Below, piece after piece: positions 19,339-28,805 of a stretch of DNA of 64,000 nucleotides. The stretch's first letter is position 1, and each line of letters starts with the position of its first letter. The notes under the pieces were generated by a model. That model did no database searches. It was not told where the DNA came from and saw only the letters and a list, made by a program, of their open reading frames with translations. The position numbers and the translations under genes are program-made. Source of the DNA: Aliagarivorans taiwanensis DSM 22990 (GTDB taxonomy: Bacteria > Pseudomonadota > Gammaproteobacteria > Enterobacterales > Celerinatantimonadaceae); contig NZ_AUBZ01000005.1 of assembly GCF_000429505.1 (NCBI RefSeq), positions 99,129 through 163,128 of the forward strand, read 5' to 3'.

Positions 19339-19722
19339 TTACTGAATGCGCTCGAAAATCTTGTCCAGCTTTTCCTTAAGGGTAGCAGCGGTAAAGGGCT
19401 TAACAATGTATCCGTTCACACCAGCCTGAGCCGCTTCAATAATCTGTTCACGTTTGGCTTCTGCAGTCACCATAAGTACAGGCAAGTGAGCCAAGCTCTC
19501 ATCGGCGCGAATATGCTTGAGCAAATCGATGCCTTCCATGCCGGGCATGTTCCAGTCAGTAACAACAAACTCGAAATCACCATTTTTCAGCATCGGCAAG
19601 GCGGTGTTGCCATCGTCTGCTTCATGGGTGTTGTTAAAGCCAAGATCGCGCAAAAGGTTCTTGATAATTCGTCGCATTGTTGAAAAGTCATCAACAACCA
19701 GAATTTTCATATTTTTATCCAA
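19339..19722 (-). CDS. cheY: Chemotaxis response regulator CheY (probable TTG start)
   Basis: Single receiver domain that, when phosphorylated, binds FliM in the flagellar switch. It has the acidic pair D11/D12, phosphoacceptor D56 ([13 protein letters not shown]), T86-type switch residue in VLMVTAEA and the conserved lysine in IVKPFTA. The frame opens at 19767, but the family N-terminus ([18 protein letters not shown]) argues for the TTG at 19722, which has GGGGGA six bases upstream and gives 127 residues; the ATG at 19710 is the alternative. It is separated from fliA by 128 bases. Confidence 0.93.
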   Translation of the reverse strand: MDKNMKILVVDDFSTMRRIIKNLLRDLGFNNTHEADDGNTALPMLKNGDFEFVVTDWNMPGMEGIDLLKHIRADESLAHLPVLMVTAEAKREQIIEAAQAGVNGYIVKPFTAATLKEKLDKIFERIQ

Positions 19723-19850
19723 GGTACATCCCCCGATTGGATTGCTAAAGTTGCAAGAGTAAAGCAACTATTTATTGCAGATATGTGATTAATCAAAGTA
19801 ACCACAATTTTAGTCTAAAAATGGTAGTAGTTGTAAAGCCTTAGCGCAGC

Positions 19851-20570
19851 CTACTGTGTCCAATCTCGCATTCGTGTGCGAACCCTTGCCAAAGCTTGGC
19901 TATGGATCTGACTTACCCGAGATTCACTAACGCTCAATACTTCACCAATTTCCTTTAGATTCAACTCTTCATCGTAGTATAGAGAAAGTACCAATGCTTC
20001 TCGCTCAGGTAAACCTCGAATGCAATCGGCCAACGCGCCTTGGAAGCGTTGCTCGGCGAAGCCTTCGAAGGGACGGTTCTGAGCACGGCTTCCTTCACTT
20101 GATAGCACGTCCTCACTCACCCCAAGATCTTCAATACCAAGAATTTTTCCGCAGTTAACATCGGCAAGCATGGAATGATAGTCATCCAGGCTCACGCCGA
20201 GCTGCGCGGCGACATCTTTATCCTTGGCGTCGCGACCGGTGGCTTTCTCTACGGCTGCAATGGCTTCACTGATGGCACGGCTGTTTTTATGAACTGAACG
20301 GGGAACCCAGTCACCACGGCGGATCTCATCGAGCATGGAGCCTCTAATCCGAATACCCGCATAGGTTTCAAAACTTGCCCCTTTGCTTCCATCAAAGTTG
20401 CGTGCAGCTTCAATCAGGCCGATCATCCCAGCCTGAATCAGATCGTCTACGATAACGCTGGCGGGGAGCCGCGCCATCAAATGGTGGGCAATGCGCTTGA
20501 CCAGGTCAGCGTGTTGCACCACTAAATCGTTAGTACTTACCGTTTGGGAATAGGCGGCCACTTTATTCAC
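19851..20570 (-). CDS. fliA: Flagellar sigma factor FliA (sigma-28)
   Basis: RNA polymerase sigma factor for late flagellar genes (flagellin, motor, many chemotaxis genes). Region 2 reads LIQAGMIGLIEAARNFD ... FETYAGIRIRGSMLDEIRRGDWVPRSV (about 43-92), the region 3 helix follows, and region 4 holds the helix-turn-helix LKEIGEVLSVSESRVSQIHSQAL (about 205-227). Its 239 residues are typical. It overlaps flhG by eight bases. Confidence 0.96.
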   Translation of the reverse strand: MNKVAAYSQTVSTNDLVVQHADLVKRIAHHLMARLPASVIVDDLIQAGMIGLIEAARNFDGSKGASFETYAGIRIRGSMLDEIRRGDWVPRSVHKNSRAISEAIAAVEKATGRDAKDKDVAAQLGVSLDDYHSMLADVNCGKILGIEDLGVSEDVLSSEGSRAQNRPFEGFAEQRFQGALADCIRGLPEREALVLSLYYDEELNLKEIGEVLSVSESRVSQIHSQALARVRTRMRDWTQ

Positions 20571-21456
20571 TCAGCTCTTCTCTTTTTTTTCTTTGCCCAT
20601 ATTCAAGCAGGTTCTCAATAAAGAACTCGAGATGACCTCCAGCTTGCTCAGGGATCGGCCAGGTGGCAGCTTTTGCGGCTAGCGAACGAAACGCAAGTGC
20701 CGCAGGAGATTTAGGATAGGCATCTACAACAACTTTTTGCTTACGCACTGCCAACTTCACGTTGTTGTCGTAGGGGATGCAAGACACCAGCTCCAGGGTT
20801 GCATCCAAGAAGCGGTCGGTCACTCGGGTCAACTTAGCAAACAGCTCTTGCCCTTCACGCAGGCTGCGGACCATGTTAGCCACAACTTTGAACTTATAGA
20901 CGCCATGCTCGTTTGAAAGGAGCTTGATCAACGCATAAGCATCGGTGATAGAAGTGGGCTCGTCACAAACCACTACCATGATATCTTGAGCGGCGCGCGC
21001 AAAGCTCAGCACCATGTCAGAGATACCAGCGGCGGTGTCTACCAACAACACATCAATTGGGGTTTTAAGTGAGCTGAACGCTCGGATTAGCCCGGCATGC
21101 TCAGTGGGGCTAAGCTCCACCATGCTTTTAGTACCAGAGGTGGCAGGCGCGATCAGCACGCCATGCGGCCCTTCGACCAAAATGTCGTCCAGCGTGCATT
21201 CACCCGACAGTACGTGAGACAGGTTCTTGGTGACGCGCAATCCGAGCATCACGTCGACATTGGCAAGCCCTAAGTCGGCATCGAGCACCATCACTCGCTT
21301 ACCTTGCGCTGCCATTGCGATACCCATGTTCAAGGTGATGTTGGATTTACCCACACCGCCCTTCCCGCCGGTAACTGCAATTACTTTCACATTATTTCTG
21401 TTTTGCATCATTCTCAAACCGCTAGCTTGGTCAAACGCCGTTTCACTAATAAACAT
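20563..21456 (-). CDS. flhG: Flagellar number regulator FlhG (FleN/MinD-like ATPase)
   Basis: ParA/MinD-type ATPase that limits polar flagella to one or few, by restraining FlhF and the FlrA/FleQ activator. The conserved activation helix DQASGLRMMQ lies at residues 9-18, then the deviant Walker A TGGKGGVGKSNITLNM, VLDADLGLANVDVMLGL and DVLLVDTAAGISDMV. I start at the ATG at 21456, so that the DQAGLR-type helix is kept. It overlaps flhF by 11 bases. Its tail ends in a charged segment (GQRKKREELSE). Confidence 0.94.
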   Translation of the reverse strand: MFISETAFDQASGLRMMQNRNNVKVIAVTGGKGGVGKSNITLNMGIAMAAQGKRVMVLDADLGLANVDVMLGLRVTKNLSHVLSGECTLDDILVEGPHGVLIAPATSGTKSMVELSPTEHAGLIRAFSSLKTPIDVLLVDTAAGISDMVLSFARAAQDIMVVVCDEPTSITDAYALIKLLSNEHGVYKFKVVANMVRSLREGQELFAKLTRVTDRFLDATLELVSCIPYDNNVKLAVRKQKVVVDAYPKSPAALAFRSLAAKAATWPIPEQAGGHLEFFIENLLEYGQRKKREELSE

Positions 21457-22834
21457 CCGTAACCTTATCTTGTTGCTGAGCCTCTTGCTGCATCATCTCT
21501 TGGCTGGCTTCTTGCTCGGCCGCAAGGGCCTGCTCCACCAAGTATGATGCATCAGCAACGGCAATATCTTCTGGTACGCGCTGGCCATTAGTCACATAAC
21601 TGATGGGCAATGCATGTCGCAAGCTCACATCTAAGGCCTCACCCAGTGCAATACACTCATCCAACTTAGTCAAGATAGTTCCAGAAAGAGGAATTTTCTG
21701 GAATTGGGCGACGGTTTCTTCAATTACCCGACGCTGTGCGTTAGCAGAAAGCACCAAGTAGTTGCGAATATTCACCCGAGAATTTTTCACCAAGCGGTCC
21801 AGCTGCTCATGCAAGCGCAGGTCGCGCTGACTCATACCTGCAGTATCGATCAACACTAACCGCTTGTCTTTGAATTGGTAGAGTAATTGTGACAACTCTT
21901 CCTCATCGTTCGCTACGCGTACAGCGCAGCCCATAATTTTTCCGTAGGTAGCCAACTGCTCGTGGGCACCGATACGGTAGGTATCGCTGGTAATCATGGC
22001 CACGCTATCAGCGCCATAGCGCATGGCAAACTGGGCAGCCAACTTTGCGATAGTGGTGGTTTTACCCACACCGGTTGGGCCGAGCAGCGCAACCGCCCCG
22101 CCCTGACTTAAGATGTCGTCATGCCCCAGCGACAACTGGTTAGACAGCAAAGATTTAAGATGTTCCCAACCTTCCGCTAGACTGCAGTCTTCTGGAATGT
22201 AACCGGCGACTTGATCGGCCATCTCATCGGAGAAACCCACGCGCTGAAGACGTTTCATCAGCATGGCGCGGATCGGCTCTTGACGCTCCATTTCCTGCGC
22301 CATCAGACCTGACACCTGATGCTCAAGCAGCTTGCGCATCTCAGCCAACTCACCCTTCATCGCCTGAAACTCTTCACGTTTAACATCGCTGGCAGCGCCA
22401 CGATTAATGGGCGCTTGCGATGCAGCGGCCTTGCCCCAGCTTGCTTGCTGAGACAGCGGCTGAGGTGCCGTCATCGGACGCGCTGCAGGGCTTTTCTTTG
22501 GCTCTTCAAAGCGTTGCTGCTGGCGCTGTTGGTGACGTTGCATAAAGTCAGCCAGGTTATCGCGCAGGTTGTTCATCTCGTCAGCTTTCTGACTCGGTGC
22601 GGCACTGGCTGCGCCACTTGCTTGACGAGCGGACGAAATATTGACGTTGTCATCGGCTACTTCGCGCTCACTGGCAACGCTTGGCTTGGCTGCGCCCGCT
22701 TCCACTGCAGCGACAATCTCGATGCCACCAGTCACCTTCTTGTTAGACATAATTACCGCATCACTGCCTAATGTCTCTTTTACCTCAGCGAGAGCAGTTC
22801 TCATATCTTTGGCGAAAAAGCGTTTCATTTTCAC
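21446..22834 (-). CDS. flhF: Flagellar placement SRP-type GTPase FlhF
   Basis: Marks the cell pole for flagellar assembly. The N-terminal basic B domain (1-150, Gln/Ala-rich from about 90) is followed by the NG domain: G1 ALLGPTGVGKTTTIAKLAAQ, DTYRIGAHEQLATYG, G3 LVLIDTAGMSQRD and G4 TKLDE. I take the GTG at 22834 as start (GAGGA eight bases upstream; the ATG two codons later is too far from it). Its 462 residues are normal. FlhF and FlhG together define a monopolar flagellation type. Confidence 0.95.
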   Translation of the reverse strand: MKMKRFFAKDMRTALAEVKETLGSDAVIMSNKKVTGGIEIVAAVEAGAAKPSVASEREVADDNVNISSARQASGAASAAPSQKADEMNNLRDNLADFMQRHQQRQQQRFEEPKKSPAARPMTAPQPLSQQASWGKAAASQAPINRGAASDVKREEFQAMKGELAEMRKLLEHQVSGLMAQEMERQEPIRAMLMKRLQRVGFSDEMADQVAGYIPEDCSLAEGWEHLKSLLSNQLSLGHDDILSQGGAVALLGPTGVGKTTTIAKLAAQFAMRYGADSVAMITSDTYRIGAHEQLATYGKIMGCAVRVANDEEELSQLLYQFKDKRLVLIDTAGMSQRDLRLHEQLDRLVKNSRVNIRNYLVLSANAQRRVIEETVAQFQKIPLSGTILTKLDECIALGEALDVSLRHALPISYVTNGQRVPEDIAVADASYLVEQALAAEQEASQEMMQQEAQQQDKVTDVY

Positions 22835-22863
22835 AGCTTAAATCCTCTTTATTCTTTTTGTCG

Positions 22864-24972
22864 CTACTGGCCTACCGAGCTAACTATGCGTATCTGCTTG
22901 TCTTCAGGGACTTCTTGATAAGAGAGTACCCGCAATGCCGGGATGGCATTCTTAACATAGCGAGACAAGCTCGAACGCAGAATTCCGGAGGTTAGCAAGA
23001 TGGCTGGCTGACCAACCATTTCTTGGTTGTGCGCCGCTTCTTGCAATGAACCTTGCAGTTTCTCTGCAAGCCCCGGCTCCATGCCCGCACCTTCGTTGCC
23101 AGCAGCCTGCATAGACTGATGCAATATTTGCTCCAACTCTGGAGATAAAGTGATTACTGGTAGCTCTGCTTCGCTTCCGACTAATTCTTGAACAATCAAG
23201 CGCTTGAGTGAGATACGACAGGCAGCTGTCAGCACATCGGTATCCTGGCTCTTTGGCGCGTACTCCACCAAAGTCTGAACGATGCTGCGAATATCGCGCA
23301 CCGGCACCCCTTCGTGTAGTAGGTTCTGCAGCACCTTAACCACTGACGAGAGCGACAAGGCATCCGGTACCAACCCTTCCACCAGTTTTGGATGGCTGTT
23401 GCCCAGCATATCGAGAAGGTTTTGAACTTCTTCGTGGCCAAGCAAGGTCGAGGCGTTGTTAGTAAGCAACTGACTGAGATGGGTGGCAATCACGGTGGCA
23501 GAGTCCACCACGGTGTAACCGAGGGTTTGTGCTTGCTCACGCTGGGCTTTGCCGATCCACGCCGCCTCTAAGCCAAAGGCCGGATCGGTAGTGGCTTGGC
23601 CCTCGATGGCGCCAAATACTTGACCGGGGTTAATCGCCATCTCGCGATCGTGGAATACTTCTGACTCGCCCACGGTCACGCCCATCATGGTGATGCGGTA
23701 TTGGTTTGGCCCGAGGTCGAGGTTGTCGCGGATATGCACCGCCGGAACCAAAAAGCCAAAGTCTTGGCTGAGCTTCTTACGCACGCCTTTAATTCGTGCC
23801 AGCAGTTCGCCGCCTTGGGATTTGTCAACCAAGGGGATCAAACGGTAACCCACTTCCAAGCCAATCACGTCGACCGGTTGCACATCGTCCCAACCCAGCT
23901 CTTTCGGCTCGGCTGACTCGCTTGGCTTGCTCACAGCCGGTGCTGCTGCTTGCACCTGTTTCGCTTTCTCGACTTGGCGATGACGCCAGTACGCGCCGCC
24001 AAAACACACCAGCGCAAAGCTTAGAAAAGCGAAATGCGGCATGCCGGGTACGATGCCCATCACGAACAAGATAGCGCCACAGATGATCAACACCTTCGGG
24101 TGCTCGAACATCTGCAGGAATACCTGCTCGCCCATATCTTCGTCAGCATTTTGGCGAGTCACAATCAGCGCTGCTGCAATCGATAGCAACAGCGCCGGGA
24201 TTTGCGCAACCAGACCATCACCGATGGTCAGTAGGGTATACACCTCAACCGCTTCGCCAAAGCTCAAGCCATGTTGGGCCACACCGATAACAAAGCCGCC
24301 GATGATGTTGATAAACAGAATCAGGATACCGGCGATGGCATCGCCTTTTACAAACTTACTAGCACCATCCATTGAACCGTAGAAATCCGCTTCGTTGGTG
24401 ACATCTTGGCGACGTTCGCGAGCCTGCTCTTGGTTAATGATCCCTGCGTTCAAGTCGGCATCGATAGCCATCTGCTTGCCGGGCATCGCATCCAAGGTAA
24501 AGCGCGCGCTTACCTCAGAGATACGACCCGCACCCTTAGTGACCACCACAAAGTTGATGATCATCAGAATCAAGAAGACCACCAAACCTACCGCGTAGTT
24601 ACCGCCAATAACCACCGAGCCAAAAGCTTCAATCACGTTACCCGCCGCATTTCCGCCGTTGTGCCCTTCTAGCAGTACCACCCGCGTTGACGCCACGTTC
24701 AAGGCCAGTCTAAGTAGCGTGGTAATCAGCAAGATAGAGGGGAAAACCGCGAAATCGAGCGGACGCCGCGTATATACCGCGACCAGCAGTACCACCATGG
24801 CCAGAGAAATATTGAAGGCGAAGAACAAGTCCAACAGCCATGCGGCCATTGGTAGCACCACCATGCCAAGGGTGGCGAGCACGAGTAAAGGAGCACCTAG
24901 CCCCTTAATCTGCCTTATCTGGGATTTCGCATCGGAAAGCTTAAAGCTGGTAAGTCTATTTATAATTTCCAT
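22864..24972 (-). CDS. flhA: Flagellar type III export gate protein FlhA
   Basis: Major export-gate protein. The N-terminal half has eight hydrophobic segments (about 28-330) with the FHIPEP-family loop FVVTKGAGRISEVSARFTLDAMPGKQMAID; the C-terminal cytoplasmic ring domain (about 370-702) docks substrates and chaperones and contains LEAAWIGKAQREQAQTLGYTVVD. Its 702 residues are typical. Its promoter is predicted to be sigma-54 dependent (see 25015-25030), making it the head of a transcript running toward flhF, flhG, fliA and the chemotaxis genes. Confidence 0.97.
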   Translation of the reverse strand: MEIINRLTSFKLSDAKSQIRQIKGLGAPLLVLATLGMVVLPMAAWLLDLFFAFNISLAMVVLLVAVYTRRPLDFAVFPSILLITTLLRLALNVASTRVVLLEGHNGGNAAGNVIEAFGSVVIGGNYAVGLVVFLILMIINFVVVTKGAGRISEVSARFTLDAMPGKQMAIDADLNAGIINQEQARERRQDVTNEADFYGSMDGASKFVKGDAIAGILILFINIIGGFVIGVAQHGLSFGEAVEVYTLLTIGDGLVAQIPALLLSIAAALIVTRQNADEDMGEQVFLQMFEHPKVLIICGAILFVMGIVPGMPHFAFLSFALVCFGGAYWRHRQVEKAKQVQAAAPAVSKPSESAEPKELGWDDVQPVDVIGLEVGYRLIPLVDKSQGGELLARIKGVRKKLSQDFGFLVPAVHIRDNLDLGPNQYRITMMGVTVGESEVFHDREMAINPGQVFGAIEGQATTDPAFGLEAAWIGKAQREQAQTLGYTVVDSATVIATHLSQLLTNNASTLLGHEEVQNLLDMLGNSHPKLVEGLVPDALSLSSVVKVLQNLLHEGVPVRDIRSIVQTLVEYAPKSQDTDVLTAACRISLKRLIVQELVGSEAELPVITLSPELEQILHQSMQAAGNEGAGMEPGLAEKLQGSLQEAAHNQEMVGQPAILLTSGILRSSLSRYVKNAIPALRVLSYQEVPEDKQIRIVSSVGQ

Positions 24973-25014
24973 GGAGACGTTTATCTGGCGCCTTTGACAA
25001 CTTGAACAGTTTAA

Positions 25015-25030
25015 AGCAAAAACTACGCCA
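25015..25030 (-). promoter_or_regulatory. Sigma-54 promoter of flhA
   Basis: On the minus strand TGGCGTAGTTTTTGCT fits the sigma-54 consensus TGGCAC-N5-TTGC(A/T), with the GG and GC doublets exactly 10 bases apart. The GC element is 43 bases before the flhA ATG. flhA is sigma-54 dependent in Vibrio and relatives, which supports the call; the activator (FlrC/FleR type) is not in the window. Confidence 0.75.
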
Positions 25031-25078
25031 GACAGCTGTACCCGCTAAGGAGCACAGGCTAAGTGTTTGGAAAATAGA

Positions 25079-26206
25079 CTAGTAACGCAAGTCGTCGGGG
25101 ATCGGCAGGTCATCGGCAACCGGTTTAGGTCGTTGGCCCTTCCCTTTGCGGTATTGGCTTAGCTGGAACACAAAAGCGAGGATCTGAGCGACCGCGACGT
25201 AGAGGCCCTCGGGGATTTCAGCGCCGATACGAGTGGTATGGTAGAGCGAACGACACAGCGGCGCAGACTCCATCACCGGGATCTCGTAGTGGCGGGCAAT
25301 CTCACGGATCTTAAGTGCTACCTCGTCAGCGCCCTTCGCCACCAATATCGGCGCACCGCTGCCTTTGTCATCGTATTTTAGCGCAACCGAATAGTGGGTC
25401 GGGTTGGTCACGACCACATCGGCCTGCGGGACATCGGCCATCATCCGGCGAGAGGCCATCTCCATCTGCAAACGACGGATCCGGCCCTTAATTTCTGGGT
25501 TACCGTCGGTGTTCTTGTGCTCGTCTTTAACCTCTTGTTTGGTCATCTTGAGCTGTTTGGCGTGATTCCAGATCTGGTAGGGAATATCGATGGCGGCAAT
25601 CACCAGCAAGCCACAGACCAGTGCGAGTAGCATCCACATCAACATATCGAGCGCATTGGTCGCTGACCCCGGCAAAGGTTGAGTACTTAGGCTCAGAATA
25701 TTCTTAAACTGCCAGCTCAATACCCACCACACGATCAAGCCGATAACCGCGACCTTGGCGATACTCTTAATCAGCTCAACCAACGCTTGCACGCCGAGCA
25801 TTCGCTTAAAGCCCTGCAGCGGACTCATCTTACTAAACTTAGGAGCAGCGGCCTGCCAACTGAATGCCATACCGCCGAGCAAAATATTACCAACGAAGGC
25901 GGCCACGGCGATGATACCGAGGATCACCGCCATCGGGCCAATCAAGATCTGCAAGATATCACCCAAGCTGGCCATCATCAGCTCTGGGTCGAAGATCTGC
26001 TCGCGCTCCAATCGGAACTGCAACTTGAACACATTGAGCATGCCACGAGCCAGGTTTTCACCAAACATCATCAAGCTTAGCGTCGCAAAGATAAGCACCG
26101 CCGCGGTACCTAGTTCTTTGGAACGGGCTATCTGGCCTTTCTCTCGGGCCTCTTGTTCTCGTTTGGGTGTTGCTTCTTCTGTGCGTTCTTGATCAGTATC
26201 AGCCAT
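25079..26206 (-). CDS. flhB: Flagellar export switch protein FlhB
   Basis: Substrate-specificity switch of flagellar export. There are four hydrophobic segments (about 33-210) and a cytoplasmic domain with the self-cleaving motif VVTNPTHYSVAL, N268-P269-T270-H271. It cleaves itself between N and P, and the change from rod/hook to filament export is driven with FliK. Its 375 residues are normal. It closes the fliK-flhB transcript, 24 bases after fliR. Confidence 0.97.
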   Translation of the reverse strand: MADTDQERTEEATPKREQEAREKGQIARSKELGTAAVLIFATLSLMMFGENLARGMLNVFKLQFRLEREQIFDPELMMASLGDILQILIGPMAVILGIIAVAAFVGNILLGGMAFSWQAAAPKFSKMSPLQGFKRMLGVQALVELIKSIAKVAVIGLIVWWVLSWQFKNILSLSTQPLPGSATNALDMLMWMLLALVCGLLVIAAIDIPYQIWNHAKQLKMTKQEVKDEHKNTDGNPEIKGRIRRLQMEMASRRMMADVPQADVVVTNPTHYSVALKYDDKGSGAPILVAKGADEVALKIREIARHYEIPVMESAPLCRSLYHTTRIGAEIPEGLYVAVAQILAFVFQLSQYRKGKGQRPKPVADDLPIPDDLRY

Positions 26207-26230
26207 TCAGGCTCCTCCTCCGCATCGCGC

Positions 26231-27010
26231 CTAGCAACCGATCTGGAGTATGGTACACCCCAGACCGCGTGCATTGATCCATTGGCGCTCAAAGTGAGTC
26301 AAGAAGCCCCCAATGGTAAGCCAAAGGATTAACAGGCCGAACAGCATGCTCACTGCAAAGCCGATACTGAAGATATTTAACTGCGGCGCAGCCCGAGTCA
26401 TGATCCCGAAGGAAAAGTTAACCAGCAACATGGCAACAATCGAAGACATTGCCATCGCCAGCGCTGCCAAAAACAGCTGTGAATACCATCCGGCCAAGAG
26501 TTGGAAGTCCATGGCTCCCAAGCCTTCCATACCAATAGGAATGGACTCAAAGCTCATGGCCAACAAGGTAATCAACTGCAGGTGGCCATCGATAACCAGG
26601 AACAGTAAGGTTGCCAGCAGCAAGTAGAACTGACCGACAACGGGAGTGCTTTGGCCGCTGCTCGGGTCCACCATCGAGGCAAAACCTAAGCTGGTCTGCA
26701 TCGCCAGTACCTGGCCTGCCACCACAAAGGTCTGCATCAGCAGCTGGCTGACAAAACCAAGCGCGCCACCGATAACCACTTGTTGCAGCACCACGATCAC
26801 CGACTGGAAAGAGAACAGCGGAATGCCCTCTACAGGCGGTAGCACCGGCACTACCGCAAAGGTTAGCGCCGCCGCCATGGCCATACGCACGCGCACGGGA
26901 ACGCTGTTACCACCAAACGATGCCATGGTCATTAGCATCGCGGAAACGCGAGTGAGCGCCCACAAGTACTCGCCCAGCCACTGAATCGCGATATCAGCCG
27001 CGATATTCAC
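26231..27010 (-). CDS. fliR: Flagellar export gate protein FliR
   Basis: Membrane part of the helical FliP5-FliQ4-FliR1 export gate. The 259-residue protein has about six hydrophobic segments and a family block QTSLGFASMVDPSSGQSTPVVGQ. It starts with GTG at 27010, sharing one base with the fliQ stop (TAGTG), so the two are translationally coupled. Confidence 0.95.
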   Translation of the reverse strand: MNIAADIAIQWLGEYLWALTRVSAMLMTMASFGGNSVPVRVRMAMAAALTFAVVPVLPPVEGIPLFSFQSVIVVLQQVVIGGALGFVSQLLMQTFVVAGQVLAMQTSLGFASMVDPSSGQSTPVVGQFYLLLATLLFLVIDGHLQLITLLAMSFESIPIGMEGLGAMDFQLLAGWYSQLFLAALAMAMSSIVAMLLVNFSFGIMTRAAPQLNIFSIGFAVSMLFGLLILWLTIGGFLTHFERQWINARGLGCTILQIGC

Positions 27011-27279
27011 TAGCCGACCACCTGCGGGATCATCGCCACCATATCGAAAAAGAAGGTCATCAAGCGGTCAGTAAACCAATGCCCTGCCATCATTAGCATG
27101 CCCAAAGTCACCAGCAGACGCGGTAAAAAGGACAGGGTTTGCTCGTTAATTGAGGTAGCAGCTTGGAAGATAGCTACGATTAGGCCCACCAACAAGCTAG
27201 GAACAATCGCTGCTGAAACCAGCACAACCACCTGGCCAAGAGAGTGGCGGAAGACGTCAACAAATACTTCTGGTTCCAT
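27010..27279 (-). CDS. fliQ: Flagellar export gate protein FliQ
   Basis: Small two-helix subunit of the export gate, 89 residues, with hydrophobic segments at about 15-40 and 52-75 joined by the conserved loop QAATSINEQTLSFLPRL. It lies nine bases after fliP and shares a base with fliR. Confidence 0.96.
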   Translation of the reverse strand: MEPEVFVDVFRHSLGQVVVLVSAAIVPSLLVGLIVAIFQAATSINEQTLSFLPRLLVTLGMLMMAGHWFTDRLMTFFFDMVAMIPQVVG

Positions 27280-27288
27280 CGCTCCTCC

Positions 27289-28023
27289 CTACATTCCGAA
27301 ACTGACGGCGAGCGTGGTCATCACCAAGCTCCAGCCGTCTACCAACACAAACAGCATCAGCTTAAAGGGCAAGGAAACAATCATTGGTGAGAGCATCATC
27401 ATACCCATCGCCATCAGGATACTGGCGACCACCAAGTCGATGACCAAGAACGGCAAAAACAGCATAAAGCCGATCTGGAAGGCGGTTTTAAGCTCGGAAG
27501 TAATGAACGAGGGGACCAATACACTGAACGGCACATCTTCAGGGTTTTCTACCTCAATCTTGGCGATGCGCACAAAGGTTTCTAAGTCGGTTAGCCGAGT
27601 CTGCTCTAACATAAAGTTATGCATCGGCTTTTTGGCGCGTTCGAAGGCCTCAAGGGAGGTCACTTCCTCACTCAGGTAGGGCTGAATGGCGTTTTGATTT
27701 ACCTCATCGAGCACCGGCGACATGATAAAGAAGGTCAAGAACAGCGCGATACCGATGATCACTCGGCTCGAAGGGCTCTGCTGCAGGCCCATGGCTTGGC
27801 GAAGGATCGCCATCACGATTACGATGCGGGTAAACGAGGTCATCATAATGACCACTGCCGGGATAAACGACAGCGCGGTCATCAACGCCAGGATTTGCAG
27901 TGTTACCGAGTATTCCTGACTGCCATCGGCATTGGTGGTAATCGTCAGCGCCGGCAGAATACCGTCTTGGGCGATACTGGGAAAGGCTACAAAAGCCAGA
28001 CAAAACAATACGATGCGAAACAC
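27289..28023 (-). CDS. fliP: Flagellar export gate protein FliP
   Basis: Pore-forming component of the flagellar export gate. It has a cleavable signal peptide (ending FPSIAQ), then membrane segments with the family signatures [37 protein letters not shown] split around 60-105 and [18 protein letters not shown] at the C-terminus. Its 244 residues are typical. It starts with GTG directly abutting the fliO TAA stop, a coupled arrangement. Confidence 0.96.
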   Translation of the reverse strand: MFRIVLFCLAFVAFPSIAQDGILPALTITTNADGSQEYSVTLQILALMTALSFIPAVVIMMTSFTRIVIVMAILRQAMGLQQSPSSRVIIGIALFLTFFIMSPVLDEVNQNAIQPYLSEEVTSLEAFERAKKPMHNFMLEQTRLTDLETFVRIAKIEVENPEDVPFSVLVPSFITSELKTAFQIGFMLFLPFLVIDLVVASILMAMGMMMLSPMIVSLPFKLMLFVLVDGWSLVMTTLAVSFGM

Positions 28024-28422
28024 TTAAGACTTACCTTTTGCTAAGAAGTGTTGAATATGCTTGCCAAAGTTCGGCACGGCTGAGGGGGCAGTCTCTACGC
28101 TCAGCGGTTGTTCCAACTTGTCCAACAACTGAACTTGCTGGGCAGTCACGCCAATCAAATACTGCTGCTCACCTACTTCCACCACCACGATCTTTTCGCG
28201 GGCACTCAGTGCCAGTTGGCTGATCACCTTCATGCGGCCATTGCCCAACTGGGCAACACGAGTCTTTTTTAGCACCCAGGCACAGACGAAAATGGTGATA
28301 AGCACTACCACCAGAGAAAGAAACAGCGAGAGCAGATCGAGAGGAGAAGAGTTTGCAGAGAGTTCGCTCCCCGCCTCTGAGCTTGCCAGCATCCCGCTGG
28401 CAACCAAGGTAGTCAGACTCAT
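28024..28422 (-). CDS. fliO: Flagellar assembly protein FliO
   Basis: Single-pass membrane protein that helps FliP oligomerise during gate assembly. The membrane segment lies at about 29-51 (LDLLSLFLSLVVVLITIFVCAWVL in part), followed by a cytoplasmic beta-rich domain with GNGRMKVISQLALSAREKIVVVEVG. Its 132 residues are normal for this variable protein. It overlaps fliN by four bases (ATGA). Confidence 0.93.
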   Translation of the reverse strand: MSLTTLVASGMLASSEAGSELSANSSPLDLLSLFLSLVVVLITIFVCAWVLKKTRVAQLGNGRMKVISQLALSAREKIVVVEVGEQQYLIGVTAQQVQLLDKLEQPLSVETAPSAVPNFGKHIQHFLAKGKS

Positions 28423-28790
28423 TTGAGTTTCTTAATGCGTTCAGTCTGGCTGATAACGTCGGTCAGGCGAATACCGAACTTGTCGTTCACCACAACCACC
28501 TCACCGTGGGCAATCAAGGTGCCATTTACTAGCACATCCAGTGGTTCACCGGCCACTCGGTCTAGCTCAACTACCGAACCTTGGTTCAACTGCAGCAAGT
28601 TACGAATGCTGATGTTGCTGCGGCCCACTTCCATGGAGATGGTAACCGGAATATCGAGAATAGCGTCTAAACGGCGCTGCTGCTCCTCGGTGATGGGCTG
28701 ACCTTCATCGGCCAGTTCATCAAGGGGGGCAGGCTCGGCCTCGGCCATTGCAGCCGCCCACTCATTTGCCAAATCGTCTTGTTCACTCAT
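28419..28790 (-). CDS. fliN: Flagellar motor switch protein FliN
   Basis: C-ring protein. The 123-residue product has an acidic N-terminus and a SpoA domain at about 48-118 (ILDIPVTISMEVGRSNISI, LLQLNQGSVVELDR, LDVLVNGTLIAHGEVVVVNDKFGIRLTDV). It forms the rim of the switch complex with FliM and docks FliH. It lies 15 bases after fliM. Confidence 0.97.
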   Translation of the reverse strand: MSEQDDLANEWAAAMAEAEPAPLDELADEGQPITEEQQRRLDAILDIPVTISMEVGRSNISIRNLLQLNQGSVVELDRVAGEPLDVLVNGTLIAHGEVVVVNDKFGIRLTDVISQTERIKKLK

Positions 28791-28805
28791 TCTATTTACC
28801 TCTGA

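Noticed and set aside
19723..19850. Sigma-28 promoter before cheY
   Set aside because: TAAAATTG is present but the expected GCCGATAA at the right spacing is not; no other clear promoter was found.
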